This document shows, in pieces, positions 8,956 to 17,326 of a stretch of DNA of 64,000 bases; within the stretch, counting starts at the first letter, position 1; the number at the start of each line of letters is the position of its first letter. The stretch lies in NCBI RefSeq assembly GCF_042656585.1, contig NZ_JBHSPG010000023.1. One strand, written 5' to 3'. Source of the DNA: Thalassorhabdus alkalitolerans. Lineage in GTDB: Bacteria > Bacillota > Bacilli > Bacillales > Marinococcaceae. Both the position numbers and the translations under genes were made by a program. The notes beneath the pieces are model-generated. The model had not been told where the DNA came from and made no database searches. It saw only the letters and a program-made list of their open reading frames with translations.

Positions 8956-9008
8956 AAAATACCAATATATCGTTACATTATTTTAAAGAGTGAAAGTGGG
9001 GAACCATA

Positions 9009-9236
9009 ATGGAATATTTTTTAGGCGGGGTATTTGTTGTATGGGGAGCCTTTGTTCTTTATTCAGCAATATTTAAGTTAAAGAAATACAGAGAAGAACA
9101 TTTAGGGGCCAGTCATGATCCACTCATTGATGTTGTTTTAACTCCTATATTTAAAGTCTTTCCTCCAATAGTTGCTAAAATTTTTGTAATAGTGTTCGGT
9201 GTTGGATTAATAGGACTTGGTATTTACATCATTTAA
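9009..9236 (+). CDS. Small membrane protein, unknown (second of three)
   Basis: The 75-residue protein has an N-terminal helix (FLGGVFVVWGAFVLYSAIF), a charged loop (KLKKYREEHLGASHDPLID) and a C-terminal helix (VAKIFVIVFGVGLIGLGIYII). AGTGGGG precedes the ATG. It is probably in one transcript with its two neighbours. The function is unknown. Confidence 0.6.
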   Translation: MEYFLGGVFVVWGAFVLYSAIFKLKKYREEHLGASHDPLIDVVLTPIFKVFPPIVAKIFVIVFGVGLIGLGIYII

Positions 9237-9309
9237 TAAATTTTACTAAATATACTATGAATCAGTTCTACTTGATTAGTAAATTTGAAATAACCTTAGG
9301 AGGACTCCT

Positions 9310-9525
9310 ATGGATTTGAGTATCTATGCATACATCTTTGCAATCATTCTGGGCATTATTATTTGGAGCGGCAAGACCCCTTTTTTAATTTATGGATTTG
9401 TTGAAGAAGAGGGAGATCAAGGACGATGGCTCGGAATAAAAGTTAGCCGCTATACGATCTCTAGGATTGTAGGAGGGATTGTTTTTTTGATCGGTGCTAT
9501 CAATATAGTTGTCAGAGTGATATAA
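9310..9525 (+). CDS. Small membrane protein, unknown (third of three)
   Basis: The 71-residue protein has an N-terminal helix (IYAYIFAIILGIIIW), a central polar stretch (SGKTPFLIYGFVEEEGDQGR) and a C-terminal helix (IVGGIVFLIGAINIVVRVI). AGGAGG lies 6 bases before the ATG. The layout recalls short DUF3784-like proteins, but the match is weak. Confidence 0.6.
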   Translation: MDLSIYAYIFAIILGIIIWSGKTPFLIYGFVEEEGDQGRWLGIKVSRYTISRIVGGIVFLIGAINIVVRVI

Positions 9526-9995
9526 ACAAACTTGATTGCCTTGAAAGTCATGCATTGGTTGTCTGTGAGGAGGTTATTTTTGTTTCTATTGGGTTTCCTC
9601 TCCTTAATTAATGTAATAGTAAAGGTTCAAAGTGAAAAGACAGCAATTATTACCACATTATAAGTCAGCATTTTACTTTTCATAAGCAGGGCATTAAATT
9701 ACATAGAGAGTTACAGAAAGAAGAAAAAGCTCCTTTCTAGTGAGCCGCATGGTTGACAACTCACCGAATCTTATTGATTGTCTTCCCATCAATTGAGAAA
9801 TTACCATCTTTTATTTTTCTATTCCGTTCACTTACCCCAGTAATAATTTATTGATCAAAAAGCGGGTGCGTTTTTTGGGTAAGTACACGATACATTTTTG
9901 GTCCCTATAACCAGGAAAAAGAAGCGAATTTTCTTTTCATCATCCTCCTCTTTTCAATGGCTTATCTTACAAATATGATAACGTTGCAAAAGATA
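9526..9995. other. Gap with one possible 27-codon ORF
   Basis: GAGGAGG at 9567-9573 precedes a TTG-started frame of 27 codons at 9580-9663 (MFLLGFLSLINVIVKV...), which may be a fourth small hydrophobic peptide or a relic. Nothing else is recognisable. Confidence 0.35.
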
Positions 9996-9997
9996 AA

Positions 9998-10036
9998 GAA
10001 AAAAGAGAGTCCATAGCATGGATTCCCTTTTTATTA
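9998..10036. terminator. Bidirectional terminator
   Basis: AAAAAGAGAGTCCAT pairs with ATGGATTCCCTTTTT around AGC (two imperfect pairs). T runs occur on both strands. It can serve the 86-residue gene on the minus strand. Confidence 0.7.
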
Positions 10037-10160
10037 TACCCCTATTTTCCAGAATGTTCGCTGAAGCTGCATGCAGAGGAATCATATGCTCTTTTATGAG
10101 TGGCCATCTGACTCGCCTGCTTTCATCATATTTCTCTAGTGCATAGAATGAAGTGATTTT

Positions 10161-10421
10161 TTAGCTGCTCTTTTTTTGATTTCCCACCGAATAAAGGATT
10201 GCAAGGTGGCTTAAAAACTGATGGATACTCTCTTCGTCGATTTTCCTGTCTTCGATTATCTTTTTAATATCTTCTAGCTCTTCTGGAGAACTGTCTAATA
10301 TTTCATTAATTATAAATTGGCTGTCCATCAAATGAATGGTGTTTTTCACAGTGAAGCAATATCTCTTATTCTCTTTTACATGCAACTCAAAGAAATTTTT
10401 TAAATGCAATCGGTTATTCAT
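10161..10421 (-). CDS. Hypothetical protein, 86 aa
   Basis: A small soluble, charged protein: the first ~35 residues look beta-like (FFELHVKENKRYCFTVKN), the rest helical and acidic (PEELEDIKKIIEDRKIDEES). I do not recognise it. The ribosome site is weak (AAAGTGG, rather far from the ATG). About 190 bases upstream lie two Zur-type operators; whether they control this gene is open. Confidence 0.5.
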   Translation of the reverse strand: MNNRLHLKNFFELHVKENKRYCFTVKNTIHLMDSQFIINEILDSSPEELEDIKKIIEDRKIDEESIHQFLSHLAILYSVGNQKKSS

Positions 10422-10605
10422 TTAATACCAAACCACTTTCTTTTTTTATTAAAAGTAGTACGCGTTACTTCCTTGTTTTCTATTTGTATTTCTGCCCATC
10501 TGTATTTATGAACGCAGTCACATGCTATTGGAAATTTTATAGGTTAAGTTCCTACTATTATTCAATGCATCACCTGAATACTACTGTTAATCCGAATTTT
10601 AATCG

Positions 10606-10658
10606 CAATCGTAATCATTACGATATTCACTCCTATTATATCGTAATGATTACGTTTT
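10606..10658. promoter_or_regulatory. Pair of Zur-type operators
   Basis: TCGTAATCATTACGA (10609-10623) and TCGTAATGATTACGT (10641-10655) each match the core of the Bacillus Zur box (TCGTAATNATTACGA) and stand 32 bases apart, about three helical turns. Together they also form an inverted repeat. No zinc-uptake or ribosomal-paralogue gene is adjacent; the nearest gene is the 86-residue ORF on the minus strand. Confidence 0.6.
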
Positions 10659-11310
10659 GTAAATGCGCCCTCTCCTACTTAGTAATAGCAAGGATCATAC
10701 TCCCACTATCCTTCTCTTTTATACCGCTACCCACCGATGACAGCTATTTTGCACTTTATTAGGCTATTACCATTGATTTCACACTTAGCTTACTTTTTTA
10801 TAATTAAAAAAGTTCACCACCTATGGATGAACTCTTCGTTTATTGATTATATGCTTTTAGAAAAAGGTTTATTCCTTACTACGAAGCATTTGTTTAAGCT
10901 GCTTCGTCTGTTCGGTTTGTTTTAGAAATTTCGAATGAACTCTTTTTTGAGGCGTCGTGGGCTCACTGTCATTCCTTAGTGAATTTACTAAGAGGAAGTG
11001 TGAATTATTGAATAAGTTTTACAAAGAATGTGAGGGGTATAGAGAAGAAATTGATACTAATTTCTGCTCACTATCCTTTTAAGTCCGAATAACTCCTTCT
11101 TCTTTTCTCCTTCTTTCAAGTAGAAAGAAAGACTCCATACAATAGGTCATACAGTTAATCACTTCACCATATCATAAGGATGATATTTTCTATAAATGTT
11201 TACAGATCTTCTTGTTCCCTTCCCTCTCCTCTGCTCTGCTCTAAAAATACCTCCTGGAGTCATTTAATAACTGTCTATTTCCTACCTGAGTAATTTTTAA
11301 GTATTTTTAA
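10659..11310. other. Gene-free stretch between the Zur-type sites and katG
   Basis: No convincing gene. Visible structures are a minus-strand terminator-like hairpin (AGTTCATCCA/TGGTGAACT then six T, 10805-10833), an 8-bp inverted repeat ACGAAGCA/TGCTTCGT (10881-10907), the 7-4-7 palindrome ATATCAT-AAGG-ATGATAT (11169-11186) and a 24-codon TTG frame with AGAGGAAG at 11008-11082 (MNKFYKECEGYREEID...). Genes have probably been lost here. Confidence 0.4.
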
Positions 11311-11316
11311 AGCATA

Positions 11317-11383
11317 TTGTTTTTAATTAAAGAAATAATTTATTATAATTACAATGTAATAATGAATATTACTTCCGTAATAT
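11317..11383 (+). promoter_or_regulatory. Likely katG promoter with two operator-like palindromes
   Basis: TTGTTT (11317-11322) and TATTAT (11341-11346) are spaced by 18 bases. ATTAC-AAT-GTAAT (11349-11361) and ATATTAC-TTCC-GTAATAT (11366-11383) follow directly, at or just past the start of transcription. Such placement suits a repressor such as PerR or Fur, but neither palindrome matches the PerR box TTATAATNATTATAA well. Confidence 0.45.
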
Positions 11384-11453
11384 AGTTTCATAAATAGGAA
11401 GTAGGAAGGTTGTTCATTTTGTAAATTCAAAATAGAGAGGGGAAACGTTTATA

Positions 11454-13631
11454 ATGAAAGACAATGAAAACATGGAAAAATGTCCGTTTTCACATGGAAG
11501 TTCTACGAGAAATTCCTCCAGCGGAACGACAAACAAAGACTGGTGGCCAAATCAGCTGAATTTAAACATTCTTCATCAGCATGATACGAAGACAAACCCA
11601 CTGGGAGAAGATTTTGATTATGCAGAGGAGTTTAAAAAGCTGGACTATCAAGCTCTGAAAAAGGATCTTCTAAATCTCATGACAGACAGTCAAGATTGGT
11701 GGCCTGCCGACTACGGTCATTACGGCCCATTCTTTATTCGTATGTCATGGCATTCAGCTGGTACTTACCGCATGGGAGATGGCCGCGGAGGCGGTGGCAG
11801 CGGTTCGCAGCGTTTTGCGCCTCTAAACAGCTGGCCGGATAATGGTAACCTTGATAAGGCCCGTCGACTGCTGTGGCCTATAAAACAGAAATATGGCAAC
11901 AAGATCTCCTGGGCTGATCTTCTTGTTTTAGCTGGGAATGTAGCAATTGAATCCATGGGTGGGAAGACTATTGGCTTTGGAGCCGGTCGAGAAGACATCT
12001 GGCACCCGGAAGAGGATGTCAATTGGGGTCCTGAAACAGAGTGGCTTGGGGATAACCGCTACTCTGGCGACCGAGAGCTTGAGAATCCTCTGGCTGCCGT
12101 GCAAATGGGCTTAATCTATGTAAATCCTGAAGGTCCAAACGGGGAACCTGATCCTGTTAGAAGTGCCCAGGATATTCGTGAAACATTTGGACGGATGGGA
12201 ATGAACGATGAAGAAACTGTAGCCCTTACAGCCGGTGGTCATACGTTTGGGAAGGCACACGGTGCAGGAAACGCTGACCTTGTAGGTGCAGAACCAGAAG
12301 GATCTCTTATTGAAGAGCAAGGCTTTGGCTGGAAGAGCACACATGGCACTGGTCATGGCCCTTATACCATCACAAGCGGAATCGAAGGGGCATGGACACC
12401 AACTCCGACAACATGGGATAACAGCTATTTTGATCTTTTATTCGGATATGAATGGGAGCTGACCAAGAGTCCGGCAGGTGCTCATCAGTGGAAGCCTGTT
12501 GATCAGGATGAGGAACATATGGCTCCAGATGCAGCAGATTCATCCAAACGTGTTCCTACTATGATGACCACAGCGGACATGGCCATGCGAATGGATCCTG
12601 ATTATGAAAAGATTTCCCGTCGTTTCCATGAAAACCCGGATGAGTTTGCTGATGCATTTGCGCGTGCTTGGTTCAAGCTTCTTCACCGTGACATGGGTCC
12701 TCGTGACCGTTATCTTGGACCGGAAGTTCCAGATGAAGAATTTATCTGGCAGGACCCTGTTCCAGCTGTAGACTACAAGTTAACAGAGGCAGAAATTGAA
12801 GAACTGAAAAAGAAAATACTTGAAACTGACCTTACAGTGAGCGAACTTGTCACTACAGCATGGGCTTCAGCAAGTACCTTCCGTGGTTCTGATATGCGTG
12901 GTGGTGCGAATGGAGCACGTATTCGCCTTTCCCCTCAAAAGGACTGGGAAGTCAATGAACCTGAAAAGCTTTCTAAAGTGCTGAACGTGTTAGAAGGCCT
13001 GCAAAGCCAGCTTGATAAGAATGTCAGTCTCGCCGATTTGATTGTATTAGGCGGAACGGCGGCAGTGGAGAAAGCGGCAAGGGATGCAGGAGTTGACGTG
13101 ATCGTTCCGTTTACACCAGGACGAGGCGATGCTACCCAAGAGCAGACGGATGTAGAGAACTTTGAAGTGCTAGAACCTTTCGCGGATGGTTTCCGAAACT
13201 ACCAGAAGAAAGAGTATAGTGTCAGCCCAGAAGAACTCTTAGTAGACAAGGCACAGCTGTTAGACTTGTCAGCTCCAGAAATGACGGTCCTTGTCGGCGG
13301 GATGCGTGTGTTGGGAACTAATTACGGCGGCACAAAGCATGGCGTCTTTACCGACCGTGTCGGAACACTTACGAATGACTTCTTTGTGAACCTTCTGGAC
13401 ATGGGAATTGAGTGGAAGCCTGTAGACAGCCTCATTTATGAAGGCCGTGACCGCAAAACAGGTGAGGTTGTTCGGACTGCTTCAAGAGTGGACCTCGCAT
13501 TTGGTTCCAACTCTATTCTGCGTGCCGTTGCAGAAGTATATGCGCAAGACGACAACAAAGAGAAGTTTGTGAAAGACTTTATCGATGTCTGGGTTAAGAT
13601 GATGAATGCCGATCGTTTTGACCTTAACTAG
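11454..13631 (+). CDS. katG: Catalase-peroxidase KatG
   Basis: A bifunctional haem enzyme that destroys hydrogen peroxide and oxidises organic donors in the cytoplasm; 725 residues is the normal length. The N-terminal catalytic domain has the distal triad Arg96, Trp99 and His100 in FIRMSWHSAGTYR. Tyr222 in GLIYVNPEGPNG and Met248 in FGRMGM complete the Trp-Tyr-Met covalent adduct needed for catalase activity. The proximal His263 is in TAGGHTFGKAHG. The second, haem-free domain begins around residue 430. GAGAGGGG precedes the ATG. It is transcribed alone, from a promoter with operator-like palindromes to a perfect terminator. Confidence 0.97.
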   Translation: MKDNENMEKCPFSHGSSTRNSSSGTTNKDWWPNQLNLNILHQHDTKTNPLGEDFDYAEEFKKLDYQALKKDLLNLMTDSQDWWPADYGHYGPFFIRMSWHSAGTYRMGDGRGGGGSGSQRFAPLNSWPDNGNLDKARRLLWPIKQKYGNKISWADLLVLAGNVAIESMGGKTIGFGAGREDIWHPEEDVNWGPETEWLGDNRYSGDRELENPLAAVQMGLIYVNPEGPNGEPDPVRSAQDIRETFGRMGMNDEETVALTAGGHTFGKAHGAGNADLVGAEPEGSLIEEQGFGWKSTHGTGHGPYTITSGIEGAWTPTPTTWDNSYFDLLFGYEWELTKSPAGAHQWKPVDQDEEHMAPDAADSSKRVPTMMTTADMAMRMDPDYEKISRRFHENPDEFADAFARAWFKLLHRDMGPRDRYLGPEVPDEEFIWQDPVPAVDYKLTEAEIEELKKKILETDLTVSELVTTAWASASTFRGSDMRGGANGARIRLSPQKDWEVNEPEKLSKVLNVLEGLQSQLDKNVSLADLIVLGGTAAVEKAARDAGVDVIVPFTPGRGDATQEQTDVENFEVLEPFADGFRNYQKKEYSVSPEELLVDKAQLLDLSAPEMTVLVGGMRVLGTNYGGTKHGVFTDRVGTLTNDFFVNLLDMGIEWKPVDSLIYEGRDRKTGEVVRTASRVDLAFGSNSILRAVAEVYAQDDNKEKFVKDFIDVWVKMMNADRFDLN

Positions 13632-13662
13632 AATGATTGCTGAATGTTAATAGATTGTACTC

Positions 13663-13707
13663 CCCCCTCTTACATACGAACCGCTCATGTAAGAGGGGTT
13701 TTTTTAC
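13663..13707 (+). terminator. Terminator of katG
   Basis: CCCCTCTTACAT pairs with ATGTAAGAGGGG and seven T follow. Confidence 0.9.
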
Positions 13708-13721
13708 AACTCCCCCGCTCT

Positions 13722-13925
13722 CTACTTTTCCTTACAAGTGATAGACCAACTAAAACCCAACAACCCTACCTGGTCTTCCTCTATCGTTTTATTATTTTCT
13801 ATACATTCATTCTTGGTTTGTAGATAACCGTTGTAACTGAAAATAGGAGTAACAAAAAATAGTGACAAGAGTGAAATCGACAAAACCCCTATTATAAAAA
13901 ATCGCTTCCTCTTACTCTGTTTCAT
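13722..13925 (-). CDS. Small exported or membrane-anchored protein, unknown
   Basis: The 67-residue protein has a basic start (MKQSKRKRF), one hydrophobic segment (FIIGVLSISLLSLFFVTPIF) and a polar outer part with two cysteines (NECIENN and SITCKEK) that could form a disulfide. The start at 13925 is chosen over an upstream ATG because AAAGGGCGG lies just before it. The function is unknown. Confidence 0.55.
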   Translation of the reverse strand: MKQSKRKRFFIIGVLSISLLSLFFVTPIFSYNGYLQTKNECIENNKTIEEDQVGLLGFSWSITCKEK

Positions 13926-14078
13926 TTTACCGCCCTTTTCTTTTGTTTTTTTTACGATCATGTGATACCTGCAGCTATTATATTTCTCGGCCATAGTTTT
14001 TTTAATAATATATTGAAGGGCTTATGATACACTTTGTCTGAGTATATATTTGAGTTATTTTCTTAGAGGAGGTATAAA

Positions 14079-14378
14079 ATGCCAACTTGTCAAAACTGTT
14101 ACGCAAAGTGGGCATGGAAAGAAACGCTAAAAGGAAGTTTTTCCATAAAAAATACTGCCCTGATTTGCCCTTACTGTAATGCAAAACAGTATCCTACAGC
14201 TAAGACAAAAAAATTGTCGTTTGTCATGTCACTTTTCACCCTCTCACCCATGGTGTTGAATATGGTTTTTCCTTTAGGGTACTTAACGATTGTCATCATG
14301 TTATTAATTGGTGTGTCCATGATTCTGATATCACCCTTCCTTACTAAGGTATCAAACATGGAAGAATCAATAATTTGA
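14079..14378 (+). CDS. TIGR04104-type putative zinc finger membrane protein
   Basis: The 99-residue protein has an N-terminal zinc ribbon with two CxxC pairs, CQNC (residues 4-7) and CPYC (30-33), then two hydrophobic helices (SFVMSLFTLSPMVLNMVF and LTIVIMLLIGVSMILISPF). This matches the family called cxxc_20_cxxc (TIGR04104), common in Bacillaceae and of unknown function. AGAGGAGG lies 8 bases before the ATG. Confidence 0.75.
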   Translation: MPTCQNCYAKWAWKETLKGSFSIKNTALICPYCNAKQYPTAKTKKLSFVMSLFTLSPMVLNMVFPLGYLTIVIMLLIGVSMILISPFLTKVSNMEESII

Positions 14379-14492
14379 AAAATAAGTTGAAGTTTTAAAA
14401 GGTGAGCATTCTTCGACATCTAATGCTGTTTTATTTCAGCTGAAGATATGTATGTTACACTCAGAGCAAATGCGTGCTGGAGGGGTACATAA

Positions 14493-14639
14493 ATGAAAAT
14501 TTTCATTACTATTCTATTGCTTTTAGCCATTATTATGGTTTTAGTTGGAGTTAGAAAGAAAGACCGTAAGATAATAACGATTTCCTCTATATCTACCGTC
14601 GGACTTCTTGTACTGTATATGTTTTTATTTCAATTTTAA
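14493..14639 (+). CDS. Small two-helix membrane peptide, 48 aa
   Basis: MKIFITILLLLAIIMVLVGV, a basic turn (RKKDRK), then a second hydrophobic stretch (STVGLLVLYMFLF). GGAGGGG stands 7 bases before the ATG and a good terminator follows, so it is probably expressed. The function is unknown. Confidence 0.5.
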   Translation: MKIFITILLLLAIIMVLVGVRKKDRKIITISSISTVGLLVLYMFLFQF

Positions 14640-14654
14640 GCTTATTGAAAGAGT

Positions 14655-14686
14655 ACAAGCCTTGGGATTCTCCAGGGCTTGTTTTC
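14655..14686 (+). terminator. Terminator after the 48-aa peptide
   Basis: ACAAGCCTTGGGA pairs with TCCAGGGCTTGT, followed by TTTTCATTT. Confidence 0.75.
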
Positions 14687-14727
14687 ATTTCCTCCCAAAT
14701 AAGGTAATAAATCTTATAGAGGATCTC

Positions 14728-14985
14728 TTAACTCTCTTTTCTGGATATTGTATAATCACACCCAAAGAAGAGTAATAACCCGAAAACAAGGATAACAAAG
14801 GAAGAAGACAGGATAACATTATATAAAAATATATTGAGAATAGCATCAATGAACAACGCTGCAGCAAAAAATAAACAAGTTAATGAAGTTGCTTTCTTTG
14901 ACGACCGACTGATCTTTTGTGAGGGAGGATCTTCCTCGAAAAACACGCCTAGCACATTCATTGTTAACCCTCTTAGATTTCTCAT
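14728..14985 (-). CDS. Small membrane protein, unknown
   Basis: 85 residues: a charged N-terminal third (MRNLRG, FFEEDPPSQKISRSSKK) followed by two adjacent helices (LTCLFFAAALFIDAILNIFL and VILSSSFVILVFGLLLFFG). The start at 14985 is preferred over an earlier ATG because TAGGAGCG lies 6 bases upstream. It follows another small membrane-protein gene by 78 bases, so the two may be one operon. I do not recognise the family. Confidence 0.55.
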   Translation of the reverse strand: MRNLRGLTMNVLGVFFEEDPPSQKISRSSKKATSLTCLFFAAALFIDAILNIFLYNVILSSSFVILVFGLLLFFGCDYTISRKES

Positions 14986-15063
14986 TCTATCGCTCCTATG
15001 AAAGTTCGGGATCCATACTCGGCCATAAACGTTTGACTGATTAAACACTCTACCTTCTTTTAA

Positions 15064-15327
15064 TCAAAAATAAAGAACAAATGAGACTATAGAAAACCCA
15101 GCTGTAAAAATTATATTAGTTAAAACAATTACTTTTTTTCTAATGCTAAGTCTTTTTTCCATATGCTTAATATATGCGACGGTAAGCAGGAATCCAAACA
15201 TAGATATTACCTGCCCCTGCCCATCTTGTAACACAGCTATATATCTCATTGTGGCAAGACCCATAAGAAAAAGACCGGTATACCCTAGCACCATATAGAA
15301 ATAGAGTTCTTTTCTCTCTTCACTCAT
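15064..15327 (-). CDS. Small three-helix membrane protein, unknown
   Basis: The 87-residue protein begins with a charged MSEERKE and has hydrophobic segments at about residues 8-28, 38-52 and 64-87 (VIVLTNIIFTAGFSIVSFVL), with a basic loop EKRLSIRKK. GAGGAG precedes the ATG. It is probably co-transcribed with the 85-residue gene downstream. The function is unknown. Confidence 0.6.
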   Translation of the reverse strand: MSEERKELYFYMVLGYTGLFLMGLATMRYIAVLQDGQGQVISMFGFLLTVAYIKHMEKRLSIRKKVIVLTNIIFTAGFSIVSFVLYF

Positions 15328-15765
15328 TCAACAATCTCCTCTTTTTCCTGCCTGTTTAGCTATCACAATACCATTACCCACTCCTTGCACTTCCTTTAGT
15401 TCTAATAAAAAGATTTGTTCTACCTGAGGATGAATTGTAAAGAGTGAACGTACCCATACACTTAATCCAAGTAAAAACTGGCTGCTGAAGTAAATGAAAT
15501 ACCCTTAATATGAGTAATATTACTATAATTGTAAATACCCCCCTACAGAGTGTACGGGATCCCTTCCTTCTTCGTTTCATTGAATTTTTCAGTTTCAAAG
15601 ACTGAGAACCCCGCATTTTTTATCAAGTGAAAATAGCATGCTCCTTACTTTTTTCAAAGGTGCTCCCTTACCTTGTCCTTAGTAAAACACTTATCACTGT
15701 TTTATTTGCCTATTCATATGATGGCCTAGGTTCTTAAAATATTATGAAAGAAGGGAAGAAAGGAA
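15328..15765. other. Gap of about 440 bases without a supported gene
   Basis: An 80-codon frame on the minus strand (15374-15616) has no ribosome site and a biased, basic sequence; I do not count it as a gene. The promoter of the cupin gene must be near 15700-15740. Confidence 0.4.
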
Positions 15766-16416
15766 GTGTCGTCTCCTATTGATTACACGTCACCAACAGC
15801 TCAGTATACATTTGATGTCAATACCAGCCACTTGTTTAAGAAAGATCCCAATAATTATATAAACGTCTTAGGAGTTAACCAATTAAATACTTTGGAAAAT
15901 GTCTCACTTCTTGACATCTTCTTAAGCAATGGTAATGTGGTTGAACCTCATTACCATCAAAATGCAGCTGAACTTGTTTATTGCATCTCCGGGGCTGCCA
16001 ATGTTTCCATGTTAAATCCATTTACAAAACAGCTACAGACGTATTCTATAACGCCAGGTCAAGTAACAAATGTTCCACAGGGGTGGTGGCATTACGAAAT
16101 AGCAACTATGAATAATACTCACCTGTTAGCCATTTTTGACGCACATACTCCTGAAGTGATTCTTGGTTCTGACCTTTTAAAATTTACCCCCGCTAACATA
16201 ATGGCTCATACCTATTGCATGGATCAGCAGGAATGGAAAAACGTAACTGCACCTGTAAAACCAAGTACGTATATAGGCCCTTATACAGACTGTAACAAGG
16301 AAGGATACTCGAACAAGCAACAAACATCCCTTCAGTATTCCCACCCCTACCAACACTCCTCTGGTTTGCCTTCTTACTATTGGACACAAAGCAATAGTTA
16401 TGGCAATAGAACATAG
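15766..16416 (+). CDS. Mono-cupin protein (germin/oxalate-decarboxylase-like domain)
   Basis: The 216-residue protein carries one cupin domain at residues ~40-150. Motif 1 is EPHYHQNAAELVYCISG, giving HxH-x4-E-x6-G; motif 2 is VPQGWWHYEIATMNN with its His. All four metal ligands are present, so Mn or Fe binding is likely. Oxalate decarboxylases have two such domains, so the activity cannot be assigned. The last ~50 residues are low-complexity, rich in Tyr, Ser, Gln and His (YSHPYQHSSGLPSYYWTQSN), as in some spore coat proteins. The start is GTG after AAAGGAAG. The gene is alone. Confidence 0.75.
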   Translation: MSSPIDYTSPTAQYTFDVNTSHLFKKDPNNYINVLGVNQLNTLENVSLLDIFLSNGNVVEPHYHQNAAELVYCISGAANVSMLNPFTKQLQTYSITPGQVTNVPQGWWHYEIATMNNTHLLAIFDAHTPEVILGSDLLKFTPANIMAHTYCMDQQEWKNVTAPVKPSTYIGPYTDCNKEGYSNKQQTSLQYSHPYQHSSGLPSYYWTQSNSYGNRT

Positions 16417-16446
16417 ACTCTCTCTTAAACACATGTAGATAATATA

Positions 16447-16483
16447 GAATTCGTTTTGAACAATGTTAATTCAAAGCGAATTC
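16447..16483 (+). terminator. Hairpin after the cupin gene
   Basis: GAATTCGTTTTGAA pairs with TTCAAAGCGAATTC (one G-T pair). No long T run follows, so it may act mainly as a 3' stabiliser. Confidence 0.55.
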
Positions 16484-16498
16484 CCTTATTTATAAAAA

Positions 16499-16533
16499 AT
16501 GAATGCTATATAGGGATCATAATAGCATTCATC
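16499..16533 (-). terminator. Terminator of the DUF4256 gene
   Basis: On the minus strand TGAATGCTAT pairs with ATAGCATTCA and is followed by six T. Confidence 0.75.
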
Positions 16534-16565
16534 CTCCTCAATTTTCATCTTAGTACATACAACAT

Positions 16566-17132
<567 letters not shown>

Positions 17133-17326
17133 AGTAAGCCCTCCTTGTTTGTGCTCCTGATATTATAAGAAATAGTCTGGAACTAGTGGAAACAAGTAAT
17201 AATCTGCTCCACTAGCATTTAAGAAAGAAACGACTCTTCCTTTCAGCAATCAAACTCTCTACTGTTATGAGGAATCAAATACAACCGTTTCAGGTATTAT
17301 GTACGATCTACTATCCCTCAAGATTA

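Noticed and set aside
10484..10925. Two overlapping plus-strand frames of 92 and 62 codons
   Set aside because: No ribosome sites, unnatural composition (repeated Tyr/His/Asn), and the first one runs straight through the Zur-type operators. They look like chance open frames.
11341..11361. Classical PerR box at TTATAATTACAATGTAA
   Set aside because: Only the left half matches TTATAAT; the right half has several mismatches. It is kept as an unnamed palindrome instead.
15374..15616. 80-codon frame on the minus strand with one hydrophobic stretch
   Set aside because: No ribosome site at either possible start and a basic, low-order sequence outside the hydrophobic part. It could be a decayed gene but cannot be supported.
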